Origin: Sulfurimonas sp.
GTDB taxonomy: Bacteria; Campylobacterota; Campylobacteria; Campylobacterales; Sulfurimonadaceae
NCBI GenBank assembly: GCA_027019335.1
Contig: JALUWV010000048.1
Span: forward strand, 1-56,943
Reading direction: 5' to 3'
Length of the DNA stretch: 56,943 nucleotides
Part shown: positions 36,303 to 44,359 of the stretch, in pieces
Layout of the letters: every line of letters begins with the position of its first letter
How positions within the stretch are numbered: position 1 is the first letter of the stretch
Program-made: the position numbers and the translations under genes
The notes under the pieces: generated by a model
What the model was told of the DNA's origin: nothing
The model's database searches: none
The model's input: the letters and a program-made list of their open reading frames with translations, nothing else

Positions 36303-37759
36303 AAGTTGAGTGTAATCTTTTGATTACACTCAACTTTTTTAACAGCTTCTTGACTTAAATAGAGATTCTTCTGTGAAATAACAAAGAGTTTATTTTCTCT
36401 AAATTCTAAATCAAAATCAATATTTCTCGGTCTATGACTTAAAAGTGCGATACTTAAAGAGAACATATAACTCAGTGCATTAGTAATTTGCTCTTGAGGG
36501 AGTAAAAGTTTATATTTTTTAAGATGCGATGTAGAAGGGAGCTTATTTTTAGTATATTTACTGAGTGTTGCAATAAGCATAATACTTTCATGGCTAAAAC
36601 CGTATTCTAATGAATTTTGTATAAGGGTGTAGGCATGTTTGTTTTTCGAGTAAAAATGTATGTTTGTTCCAGCAGAATAGAGTTTAGCCGCAATTCCTAG
36701 CTCATAACGGTACTTCTGCTCAATTTGAAGATAGCTATGTGTTAAATCAAAGATTTTTTTACTAATGGTATTGAGCTGATTTGAGTAGTTTTTCTCTTGA
36801 ACATGTACATCTAGAATTTGTCTCAGAGATGTGTTGAAATGCTTTGGAAATTTATGCTGTGAATGTCGTAGTAAATCAGCAAGATAGACACCTTCTCGTA
36901 CACCTACACCACTTGCCATGAGGGTTTGAGGCCGGAGTTTTTTTATCACTCTTTGAAGAATCAATGCCCCTGGCTTAATAACATCAAATCTATTCTCTTT
37001 CATGCCAAGCTCTTTGAGTTGTTTTGTATCTGCTTGTAAAATGCGAGATATAAAATCTTCAAAATAAGTGCTATTGTATGTAAAAGCATGGATTTTATCA
37101 AGTGGATAGCCTATCTCTTGCATGACTACTTCAGCAATCGCTCTAAATGTCCCACCCACACCAACTAATGTTGTAGCTTCCACTTTATCTAAAAATTCCA
37201 GTTGCTTGTCTATGTAAGTGATGGCATCCTCTAAATTTGCATCATCGCAAAAGAGTTCTTTGAGTCTCACTGTACCTAAATCTAATGAAAGAGTATTACT
37301 AATCTTTTTATCATCAATCAAGGCAAACTCCGTGGAACCTCCCCCTATATCTATAGAGAGTGAAGTGTGTAGTTTTGGAAGTAAATTTGCACAAGCCATT
37401 GCTCCATAATACGCTTCTTTCTCTCCATCAATAACTTTTATATTGAGTTTGAGTTTGTTACGTACTTTATGGATAAATTCTTTTTGATTGGGAGCATCGC
37501 GTAACGCAGATGTTGCGACACATAATATTTTTTTTGTATGAAAAGAGTCTGCAATAGAAAGAAAATTTTCTAAAGCATTATATGCTCTTTGCATAGGAAC
37601 TGCTTGTAAGTTCCCACTGTTTTTATAAGCATTTTCAGAGATACGAACACGGCTTTTTTCTTCGTGTAAGAGCCGAAATGCATAGCGAGAAGTTTTTTCA
37701 TAGATGGCCATTCTTATGGAGTTAGAGCCTATGTCTATAACTGCCGTAATCTTTGCCAA
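36299..37759 (-). CDS. Ppx/GppA exopolyphosphatase / pppGpp phosphatase family
   Basis: A 486-residue enzyme of the ASKHA fold that removes phosphate from polyphosphate or converts pppGpp to ppGpp. ATP-type loops are VIDIGSNSIRMAIY at the N-terminus and SIDIGGGSTEFALI near 140; VGVGGTFRAIAE near 200 follows, then a C-terminal HD-like helical domain. Sequence alone does not separate Ppx from GppA. The start is TTG with AGAAG upstream. It starts four bases after the ferredoxin stop, so the two are in one operon. Its last codons form the stem of the bamA terminator. Confidence 0.92.
   Translation of the reverse strand: MAKITAVIDIGSNSIRMAIYEKTSRYAFRLLHEEKSRVRISENAYKNSGNLQAVPMQRAYNALENFLSIADSFHTKKILCVATSALRDAPNQKEFIHKVRNKLKLNIKVIDGEKEAYYGAMACANLLPKLHTSLSIDIGGGSTEFALIDDKKISNTLSLDLGTVRLKELFCDDANLEDAITYIDKQLEFLDKVEATTLVGVGGTFRAIAEVVMQEIGYPLDKIHAFTYNSTYFEDFISRILQADTKQLKELGMKENRFDVIKPGALILQRVIKKLRPQTLMASGVGVREGVYLADLLRHSQHKFPKHFNTSLRQILDVHVQEKNYSNQLNTISKKIFDLTHSYLQIEQKYRYELGIAAKLYSAGTNIHFYSKNKHAYTLIQNSLEYGFSHESIMLIATLSKYTKNKLPSTSHLKKYKLLLPQEQITNALSYMFSLSIALLSHRPRNIDFDLEFRENKLFVISQKNLYLSQEAVKKVECNQKITLNF
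36303..36340 (+). terminator. Strong intrinsic terminator of bamA inside the 3' end of ppx/gppA
   Basis: A perfect 15-bp stem (36303-36317 with 36322-36336), a TTTT loop and a T-run to 36340 begin one base after the bamA stop codon. On the minus strand the same bases encode the last dozen residues of the phosphatase (ending CNQKITLNF). In the minus direction no T-run follows, so it should terminate only bamA transcripts. Confidence 0.9.
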
Positions 37760-37763
37760 AGTT

Positions 37764-38015
37764 TTATTCTTCTAGTTCTAAGTTTTTCAGTTTAAATTGA
37801 AGCTCAGCGATAGATTCTATGTTGTCTTTGTCAGGGACAATACAATCAACAGGGCAAACAGAAATACATGCTGGTTCATCATAAATACTAACACATTCAG
37901 TACAACGATCAGGGTCGATAAAGTAAATTGGGTCTCCCTCTTCAATCGCAGTTGTGGGACACTCTTCTCTACAAGCATCACATGCAATACATTCATCATT
38001 TATAATTAGTGCCAT
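37764..38015 (-). CDS. YfhL-type 2[4Fe-4S] ferredoxin
   Basis: An 83-residue ferredoxin with two cluster motifs: CIACDACREECP (C-x2-C-x2-C-x3-CP) and CTECVSIYDEPACISVCP, where the second has the eight-residue insertion C-x2-C-x8-C-x3-C typical of the Alvin/YfhL type. It carries single electrons at low potential; partners may include radical or reductive pathways. AAGG lies seven bases before the ATG. It is followed by the phosphatase gene in the same operon. Confidence 0.95.
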   Translation of the reverse strand: MALIINDECIACDACREECPTTAIEEGDPIYFIDPDRCTECVSIYDEPACISVCPVDCIVPDKDNIESIAELQFKLKNLELEE

Positions 38016-38081
38016 TAAAAAACCTTATTAATATTTAATGTCCGATTTATAGCAAAAGTAAGCTTTGATATTTTTGAAATT

Positions 38082-39386
38082 CTAGCTTTTTGAGGGTAAG
38101 ATGCATGAAAGTTTAGAATTGAGCTGTAAAGAAGCAACAGTTCCCTCTTTTTCATCTTTTCTATTACTTAGAGTAATTTTTCCACCTAGCGCATCGGCGG
38201 CACTTTTTGCGAGAAAAAGACCAAGTCCTACACCTTGTTTATTGCCTTGTCTTTTAAAAGGTGCAAAAAGATCCATACTCTCATCTATGCCACACCCTTC
38301 ATCAATCACTTCTATAAGTAATCCCACATCATCTTGAGAACTTTGTAAAATTATTTTTTTACCTTTTGGAGTAAACTTGAGTGCATTTTGGAGAAAATTT
38401 TGAATAATTTGGTTTAAAAGAGAGACTTGTAAGTTTGCCATAAAAGCATTTGGCTGGAGAAAAACAAGAAGTTCTTTTTTTTCACTTTGTGCAATAAGTT
38501 GAAAATCTTCTGCTTTTTGTCTCAAGAGTTCTATAATGTCTGCGACAACTGGTTTGTCAAGTTGTGCGCCTTCTTGTCTTCCTATTTGTAAAATATTTGA
38601 TACAATAATATTCATCTCATCGATTGTTTTGTTCGTTACTTTGAGTGCTTCTATATACTCTTGAGGAGTTCTTTGTTTGATAAGTGTAACTTGATTTTTT
38701 AATTTTATCACAGCAAGCGGTGTTTTTAACTCATGTGCTGTCCCAATAAAAAGCTCTTTTTGGTACTTTACAAAGTTTTGAATTCTGAGTATTAGATGAT
38801 TAATCGTCACACCTAATGGCTCAAACTCTATGGGGAGTTCATTGACTTTAATAGGTTCTATGAGATGTTCGTTCATGTTTGAGAGTTTGGCTGTGAGTGA
38901 TTTGAGTGGCATGACAAGCATCTGTGAGAGTGCAAGTGCGTAGACTAAAACGATGAAAAAACTAGCGATATTAATGATGAAAATATAATGAAGAATTTTA
39001 TTGAGAAGGTTTTTTGTTTGTGTAATCTCTTTGGTAACTTTGATGTAAGTCATTTCATTAAGATTGTAGGGGTAAAGGAGTGTTAAATAGGTAAACTTCC
39101 CTTCTGTTGTTTCATACATCGCAATATCTTTTTGTTTGGTTCTCAGAGAAATCATTTCAAATTTTACAGAGAGTATATTTTGATTGAGTGTATTATTGTC
39201 TGCTTGTGTAACGAGTTTGTTATGGGTAATATTTTTAGCATATTGTAAAAGTTCTTGATGTTTTTCTTCGTAGATAGAATTTTCTATGTAAAGGTATAAA
39301 AGTGACGAAAAGGTAACAATGAGGATAAGAGAGGAAAAAACAAGTTTAACAAGAAAGTTTTTTCGAATACTTTTTTTATAAAACAT
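38082..39386 (-). CDS. Sensor histidine kinase, ArsS-like, partner of HsrA
   Basis: A 434-residue membrane kinase with helices at about residues 10-32 and 135-158, a periplasmic loop of about 100 residues, a HAMP-type linker (ALSQMLVMPLKSLTAKL), H-box FIGTAHELKTPLAVIK, N-box NFLQNALKFTPKG, G1 DEGCGID and G2 GVGLGLFLAKS. It starts 21 bases after hsrA and is probably co-transcribed and cognate. The related H. pylori HsrA is an orphan, so this pairing is informative. Confidence 0.92.
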   Translation of the reverse strand: MFYKKSIRKNFLVKLVFSSLILIVTFSSLLYLYIENSIYEEKHQELLQYAKNITHNKLVTQADNNTLNQNILSVKFEMISLRTKQKDIAMYETTEGKFTYLTLLYPYNLNEMTYIKVTKEITQTKNLLNKILHYIFIINIASFFIVLVYALALSQMLVMPLKSLTAKLSNMNEHLIEPIKVNELPIEFEPLGVTINHLILRIQNFVKYQKELFIGTAHELKTPLAVIKLKNQVTLIKQRTPQEYIEALKVTNKTIDEMNIIVSNILQIGRQEGAQLDKPVVADIIELLRQKAEDFQLIAQSEKKELLVFLQPNAFMANLQVSLLNQIIQNFLQNALKFTPKGKKIILQSSQDDVGLLIEVIDEGCGIDESMDLFAPFKRQGNKQGVGLGLFLAKSAADALGGKITLSNRKDEKEGTVASLQLNSKLSCILPSKS

Positions 39387-39407
39387 GTTGCTCTCTTAAA
39401 ATATAGT

Positions 39408-40082
39408 TTAGTTTACTTCTTTAGGAAAACAAAAACGGTATCCACGACGACGAACAGTTTCTATCGTAGTAATTCCTAAAGGTTTATCCATTTTTTGTCG
39501 AATTTGATTGATGGCTACTTCAATAACATTTGGAGTTACAAGCTCAGGTTCTTCCCAAATAGCATCAAGAAGTTGTTCTTTCGAAACAATCTGGTCACGA
39601 TGACGTGCAAGGTGCGTTAGGACTTCAAAAGGTTTTCCTTTGAGTTCTATTTCTGTCTCTTTATAGATGATTTTTTCTTCTTCAGGATTGATAACTAAAT
39701 CTTCAATTTCAATGATGTTACTGCCACCAAAACGAAGTCTTGCTTCAAGACGAGCAATGAGTACATCAAAATCAAAAGGTTTTCTGATGTAATCATCAGC
39801 ACCTGAACGTAGAGCTTCTATCTCACTCTCGTTATCATCTCTTGCAGAGAGAACAACAACAACTGTTTTTGGTGTTTTTGATTTAATATCACCTATGATA
39901 TCTACAGAATTTCCATCTGGTAACATCCAATCCATAAGCACTAAGTCGTAGTTACGAATGTCAAGATAGTATTCTCCATCTTTGAGTGTTTCAACAACAT
40001 CGCTTTGGTAACCAAACTCTTTGAGTCCTTCAGCGAGCATCTTGTTTAATGTAACTTCATCTTCTATAATTAAAATGCGCAT
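39408..40082 (-). CDS. hsrA: HsrA-type homeostatic response regulator with intact phosphoacceptor
   Basis: A 224-residue OmpR-family regulator. The DNA-binding half (ELKGKPFEVLTHLARHRDQ, PNVIEVAINQIRQKM, TVRRRGYRFC) is nearly identical in character to H. pylori HP1043/HsrA and C. jejuni Cj0355, essential regulators of redox homeostasis. Unlike HP1043, whose receiver lacks a usable phosphorylation site, this one keeps the acidic pair ED 7-8, Asp51 in VLMDWMLP and Lys in YIRKPFDF. It lies directly upstream of a histidine kinase gene. It should therefore be a normal two-component regulator. Confidence 0.9.
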   Translation of the reverse strand: MRILIIEDEVTLNKMLAEGLKEFGYQSDVVETLKDGEYYLDIRNYDLVLMDWMLPDGNSVDIIGDIKSKTPKTVVVVLSARDDNESEIEALRSGADDYIRKPFDFDVLIARLEARLRFGGSNIIEIEDLVINPEEEKIIYKETEIELKGKPFEVLTHLARHRDQIVSKEQLLDAIWEEPELVTPNVIEVAINQIRQKMDKPLGITTIETVRRRGYRFCFPKEVN

Positions 40083-40182
40083 TCATCATTTCCTATTTCT
40101 TAATATTTGGCGGAATTATAGCATAGTTTTAGTTTAGTTTAAAGTTTTTTTCAACTTTCTTTAAAAAAAAGTAAAGTTTAAA

Positions 40183-40515
40183 TTAAGATTTGAAACAAAA
40201 ATATTCACCGACACTCACAAGAGAATTTTTCATAATAGCAGGTTTTGTAATCTTGAGTTCTAAGGTTTCTATCGCTTGAAATTTTTGTTTGAGGATTTTA
40301 CTCAGATAGAGGAGGGCATCTTCTAGGAGTAGAAACTTTTCTTCTTGCATCCTTGTCTCTATAAGTTGTGAAACAGTCGCATAGTTTATAAATAAGTTTT
40401 CTTTAAATGTGTAAGTAATTTGAAGGTTTATAATCACATCTTGAGGTGTTGTTCTCTCAAAATCTAAGATTCCAATAATGCATTGGAATCTTAAATCTTC
40501 TATATAAATTCTCAT
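40183..40515 (-). CDS. folB: Dihydroneopterin aldolase FolB
   Basis: A 110-residue enzyme of folate biosynthesis, cleaving dihydroneopterin to hydroxymethyl-dihydropterin and glycolaldehyde. Family features are the start RIYIEDLRFQCIIGILDFER and the catalytic Glu region (PQDVIINLQITYTF), with KLLLEDAL-like helix and LELKITKP. It is slightly shorter than E. coli FolB (about 120). The start overlaps the plsY stop, so both are in one operon. Confidence 0.88.
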   Translation of the reverse strand: MRIYIEDLRFQCIIGILDFERTTPQDVIINLQITYTFKENLFINYATVSQLIETRMQEEKFLLLEDALLYLSKILKQKFQAIETLELKITKPAIMKNSLVSVGEYFCFKS

Positions 40516-41129
40516 TAAACGACGCGTTTTTCTTCGCCTTTTACAAGACGGATAATGTTTGGAATATGTTTATAAAAAAGAATTGCTACGATAAGAACAA
40601 CAGGTGCATGTGCCATATCTGGGTGAATAAAAAAACTTGAAATGGCTAAGGCAAGTACACCGGTAAGTGAAGAGACAGAAGATATTTTGATAGTTTTTGC
40701 AAGGAGACCCCATACAACAAGTGCAATGAGTGTTTCAAGAGGAAGCATGAACATCATGACACCTAAGCCAGTTGCAATACCTTTGCCTCCTTCAAAGTTT
40801 AAGTAGGGAGAAAAACAGTGTCCAATAACAGCTAAAAGACCAATACCCCAAAGTGTTGCTTCGCTGAGTCCTAAAAAGTAAGCGATAGCTAAAACGACGA
40901 CACCTTTTAGTGCATCCAGTGCAAGGGTTGCTGCTCCTAGTTTTTTTGCTAATGCAGGATTGGTTTCTTTTACTACTCTGAGAACATTTGTCGCCCCAAT
41001 GCTTTTTGAACCACTTTGCTTGACATCAACCCCTGCAAATTGTTTTGCGAGTAAAAGACCAAAAGGTATACCCCCTACGAGGTATGCAATGATGAAAAAC
41101 TGTACATTCGTGTTAAATAAAAAATCCAT
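40515..41129 (-). CDS. plsY: Glycerol-3-phosphate acyltransferase PlsY
   Basis: A 204-residue integral membrane acyltransferase that uses acyl-phosphate to make lysophosphatidic acid, the first step of phospholipid synthesis. The signatures GSKSIGATNVLRV near residue 40, a second block around GHCFSPYLNFEGGKGIA near 105 and about five helices are typical. AAGGGA precedes the ATG. It is coupled to folB by an overlapping stop-start. Confidence 0.96.
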   Translation of the reverse strand: MDFLFNTNVQFFIIAYLVGGIPFGLLLAKQFAGVDVKQSGSKSIGATNVLRVVKETNPALAKKLGAATLALDALKGVVVLAIAYFLGLSEATLWGIGLLAVIGHCFSPYLNFEGGKGIATGLGVMMFMLPLETLIALVVWGLLAKTIKISSVSSLTGVLALAISSFFIHPDMAHAPVVLIVAILFYKHIPNIIRLVKGEEKRVV

Positions 41130-41161
41130 AAATTCCCTTCTAAAGTTTTAAGTACGACATT

Positions 41162-41416
41162 TTACTCTTTTTTTGTACTCTTGTAAATAAAGCTAAAAAC
41201 TTCGGCAACTGCCTTATACAAAGCTTCAGGAACTTCTTTGTCTATTTCGATTTTTGAGAGGAGTTCGACGAGGTCTGCATCTTCTTTGATTGGTAAATTG
41301 TTGAGTTGGGCAATTTTGATGATGTTGTTGGCTACTTCACCTTCTCCACTTGCTAAGACTCTAGGTGCATTTTCTTTACTGGTATCATACCGAAGGGCAG
41401 CGGCTTTTTTTTTCAT
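41162..41416 (-). CDS. FlhB C-terminal-domain-like protein (EscU/YscU/FlhB family)
   Basis: An 84-residue protein matching only the cytoplasmic C-terminal domain of FlhB (ALRYDTSKENAPRVLASGEG, AQLNNLPIKEDADLVELL). The NPTH self-cleavage site and all membrane helices of FlhB are absent. In other bacteria such paralogues (FlhX) can partly replace the cleaved FlhB C-terminal fragment in the export substrate switch. Its ATG overlaps the stop of the FliK-like gene (ATGA), which strongly supports a role in hook-length/substrate switching. Confidence 0.9.
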   Translation of the reverse strand: MKKKAAALRYDTSKENAPRVLASGEGEVANNIIKIAQLNNLPIKEDADLVELLSKIEIDKEVPEALYKAVAEVFSFIYKSTKKE

Positions 41417-42864
41417 GCTTTGACCTCAAATCCCATATATATATCTTGTGTTCCTGATGTATAGGCAGATGGTGGTTTTGTTTGTGCTTTGTCAAAGAGT
41501 CTTATCTCTCTTGGAGTGATTTGTTGGGAGATGAGATTGGAACGAAGTTGGGAGATATTTTCTTTTATAATACCTTGTAAGGCTTTGTTCTGTGTATAGA
41601 TATGTACATTTAATTGGTTTTTATCGTAGATAGCAAGCTTAAGATTTAAGGCACCATACTCTTTGAGATTGAGATCTATATCTACATTGAATCTTTGAGG
41701 ATTCTCTTTTTTAATGCTAATATGTCCCTCTTTCATTGCATCCCAACTAAACGGAAGGTAAAGGGAATTTGCATTTGAGAGATGGGAGAGAAGTTGTGCA
41801 TGGTCAATCTGTAAATTGAGTTTATCTATCTGTTGGATGAGTCGTGTTTTTGGTTGGTCTAATTTTGAGAGTTCTTCTTTGGCTGTATGCAAGATAGCTT
41901 TTAAATCATTGTTTTGAATCTCTTTAAGTGGCTCTTTTTGTAAGCTTGTTAGTGTCTGTAAATCTTGTTTTACTACCTTAGAAAAGAGGATGTCTCCTTT
42001 GTTTATAAGCGATTTTAAAGTATTGAGTTGCTCTTTAAGTGTATGTGGTAATGCTTTTTGTGTGAGTGTTTCTAAGGTGGTGTTTTTTTCTAAAAGTGCA
42101 GAGAGTTTAGAAAAACTATCTGCACTCGTTTTTGCTTGAGGATAGGAACTCTTGTCAAGTTCGTTCCTTATGTCACTCAAGACTTTTAAGAGTTGTTTTG
42201 GACTAAAGTTTTCTTTTGTGAGCATTTTTGGCTCCAAAAGATGCTCGAGTTTTGTCAGAGTAGTCGCTAGTTTTGTGTTGTGTAAACTATCTGCATTTTT
42301 TAAATGCTCTTGTAGTTTTGGTAAAATATTTTGAAGATTTTTTCCACTACTTTGTTGTAAGTCTTGTGCTAAAATTTTTACATTAAATATGTCACTTTTA
42401 GCTAGATTTTTAGCTAAGGAGTTTATGAGTGTTTTTGAATTGAGTTGCGGTGTCAGAAGATTTTTTAACTTTGATTCTAGGAAAACTCCAGAATTTTGTA
42501 ACTTTTCTTTTAAAATCGGTTCTTTTATATCTTTGATGTCAACAAGAAACTTTTGAAGGGTTTTTTCTATAGGAAGAGGGGATTTTTCTGCTTTAAGTGT
42601 ACTTACAATGTCATTGATAGTTTGAGAAGTGGATCCGAGGTTTTTGAGTGTAGGATTGTTTTTTACAAGGTTAAGCAATGTTTTGTTTGTTGCTGAGCCT
42701 TTGCTTGTCTCTTGTAAAACAGAATCCATAATAGATTTTAAATCTTTAGATGGAGAGAGTGTTTTTAATGCTTCGGGAGTACTCTCTTTTATGACCCTTT
42801 CTAAGGCTTTGTTTGTGTTGTTGAGTAAGATATTGAGTTCTCTGTTGGTTGTCAAGTTTATCAT
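41413..42864 (-). CDS. Flagellar hook-length control FliK-like protein
   Basis: A 483-residue protein. The first roughly 370 residues are helical, Lys/Leu/Asn-rich and low in complexity, as in FliK rulers. The C-terminal 100 residues (LNLKEYGALNLKLAIYDKNQ ... NVHIYTQNKALQGII) match the Flg_hook substrate-specificity domain. It is followed by an FlhB-like gene overlapping its stop, so both probably act on the type III export switch. The ATG has a -10 box TATACT six bases upstream and no ribosome binding site. Another possibility is a second FliK-like paralogue; no other flagellar genes are adjacent. Confidence 0.82.
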   Translation of the reverse strand: MINLTTNRELNILLNNTNKALERVIKESTPEALKTLSPSKDLKSIMDSVLQETSKGSATNKTLLNLVKNNPTLKNLGSTSQTINDIVSTLKAEKSPLPIEKTLQKFLVDIKDIKEPILKEKLQNSGVFLESKLKNLLTPQLNSKTLINSLAKNLAKSDIFNVKILAQDLQQSSGKNLQNILPKLQEHLKNADSLHNTKLATTLTKLEHLLEPKMLTKENFSPKQLLKVLSDIRNELDKSSYPQAKTSADSFSKLSALLEKNTTLETLTQKALPHTLKEQLNTLKSLINKGDILFSKVVKQDLQTLTSLQKEPLKEIQNNDLKAILHTAKEELSKLDQPKTRLIQQIDKLNLQIDHAQLLSHLSNANSLYLPFSWDAMKEGHISIKKENPQRFNVDIDLNLKEYGALNLKLAIYDKNQLNVHIYTQNKALQGIIKENISQLRSNLISQQITPREIRLFDKAQTKPPSAYTSGTQDIYMGFEVKA

Positions 42865-42870
42865 TCTTAA

Positions 42871-42876
42871 AGTATA
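42871..42876 (-). promoter_or_regulatory. -10 box of a probable leaderless transcript (FliK-like gene)
   Basis: On the minus strand TATACT ends six bases before the ATG at 42864, preceded by GTGA and with no ribosome binding site. Confidence 0.5.
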
Positions 42877-42925
42877 TCACTATTTTGTGTATAATACAAA
42901 ATAATTTTATGAAGTGAGTTGAAAA

Positions 42926-43354
42926 ATGAAAGAAAAAATAGAAAAAGTTTTAAGTCTTTGGCATACACATTTTCAAGATGAAGAAAATCAATACAGTGAA
43001 TTTGAAAGCTCAGATATAGAGTATTTTGTGGCATGTATGCTTTATAATCATTTTGCATTTTCAAAAGCACTCGATACGATGAAAACAATAGATTTGTCTT
43101 ATGACTTTTTATCTGCTTGCGGGGATGAGTATGATGAAATCAAAGCTATTATCGCAACGATTAGATTTGATGATGAACGCGAAAGTTTGGCTTTTTTACA
43201 AAGTTTTTTACAAGAGTCTATCGCTAAATATACACAAGCAGAGTGCTATTTACTCAATAGAATAAGCTACCATGTAAATGCGATGGCAGAGCGATACGAA
43301 AAAGGGGTTGATGCAAAAGCTATCGATTTTCAAAATCCACTTTTAAGAAAATAG
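42926..43354 (+). CDS. Hypothetical acidic helical protein
   Basis: A 142-residue acidic protein, mainly helical, without signal or membrane helices (KVLSLWHTHFQDEENQYSEF at the start; LLNRISYHVNAMAER near the end). It is not recognised. It lies one base before the ThiE/TenI-like gene and is probably co-transcribed with it and the Fur-family gene. Confidence 0.7.
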   Translation: MKEKIEKVLSLWHTHFQDEENQYSEFESSDIEYFVACMLYNHFAFSKALDTMKTIDLSYDFLSACGDEYDEIKAIIATIRFDDERESLAFLQSFLQESIAKYTQAECYLLNRISYHVNAMAERYEKGVDAKAIDFQNPLLRK

Positions 43355-43355
43355 G

Positions 43356-43907
43356 GTGAAAAAATATCTCATTACTTCACCTGAATTTTATACAAATATT
43401 CCCGAAATATTTGCAAAAAAACTTGAAGAACAGTTACAAAAACACCAACCTGATTTTGTTCTTTTACGAGATAAACAAACATCCGATTATCACTCGCTTG
43501 CAGTCGTATTTATGCAAGTGCTTCAAAAGTACCCAAATAGCAAAGCTTTTATACATGAAGATGTGTCGCTTGCCCATGCATTAAACGCACATGGGGTGCA
43601 TCTCACAGGAAATAGTTTTCATAAAATCAAAGAAGCTAAACAAAAAAACCTTGAAGTTGTCGTGAGTACACATACAAAAGAGGAAGTAATGAAAGTAGAA
43701 AAAGAGGGTGCTGATTATGTTAGTTATAGTCCTATATTTGATACGCCAAATAAAGGAAAACCAAAAGGAATTGATGACTTAAAAGAACTTTTAAGTTTGA
43801 CAAATATTAATGTTTTTGCTTTGGGCGGTATTGTGAATGACAAAGAAGTTATACTTATAAATGAAACAAAAGTTTACGGATTTGCTTCTATCCGTTATTT
43901 TAGTTAA
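43356..43907 (+). CDS. ThiE/TenI-family thiamine phosphate synthase-like protein
   Basis: A 183-residue TIM-barrel protein with FVLLRDKQTSDY near residue 35, HGVHLTGNSF near 85, GADYVSYSPIF near 125 and a C-terminal ALGGIVN phosphate loop. These match ThiE/TenI, which join or isomerise thiazole units in thiamine synthesis. At 183 residues it is shorter than ThiE (about 210), so it could be either type. The GTG start begins two bases after the previous stop. Confidence 0.8.
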   Translation: MKKYLITSPEFYTNIPEIFAKKLEEQLQKHQPDFVLLRDKQTSDYHSLAVVFMQVLQKYPNSKAFIHEDVSLAHALNAHGVHLTGNSFHKIKEAKQKNLEVVVSTHTKEEVMKVEKEGADYVSYSPIFDTPNKGKPKGIDDLKELLSLTNINVFALGGIVNDKEVILINETKVYGFASIRYFS

Positions 43908-43944
43908 TTTTGCTATACTATCAGAAATATTTAGAGGAAATTTT

Positions 43945-44352
43945 ATGTCTAGTGATATACAATTACTGAAAAGTCATCAGCTTACGGTAACACCGCAGAG
44001 ATTGGAGATTGTCCATCTTCTCTCGTCCCATGGACATCTTGATATAGATACACTCTATGCACTTTTGCAAGAAAAGTTTCCTTCGCTCTCTTTAGCGACA
44101 GTTTATAAAAATATCAATCTTATGTTAGAGAAAAATTTTATGAGCGAAGTGCCTTTAGAAAATAGAAAAAATGTTTATGAGTTGATAAAAGAAGTCCATT
44201 CTCATGTTGTTTGTAGAGAATGCAACACCATTGTAGATATTTTTTTAGATACAAAAGCCTTGTTTGAGGAAGCGACTAATATAAGTCATTTTCAACTTGA
44301 AACAAGTAACATAGTATTTAATGGTATTTGTGAAAAGTGTAAAATAGCTTAA
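43945..44352 (+). CDS. Fur-family transcriptional repressor (Fur/PerR-like)
   Basis: A 135-residue metal-dependent regulator. The winged helix is TVTPQRLEIVHLL (near 15) and LSLATVYKNINLMLE (recognition helix near 50). The dimerisation half has the structural zinc site CREC ... CEKC and SHVVCREC. The choice between Fur and PerR is not clear from sequence; the lack of a strong His-rich stretch favours PerR-like. An earlier ATG lies at 43861 inside the preceding gene, but AGAGGA six bases before 43945 marks the true start. Confidence 0.92.
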   Translation: MSSDIQLLKSHQLTVTPQRLEIVHLLSSHGHLDIDTLYALLQEKFPSLSLATVYKNINLMLEKNFMSEVPLENRKNVYELIKEVHSHVVCRECNTIVDIFLDTKALFEEATNISHFQLETSNIVFNGICEKCKIA

Positions 44353-44359
44353 ATCCTAT

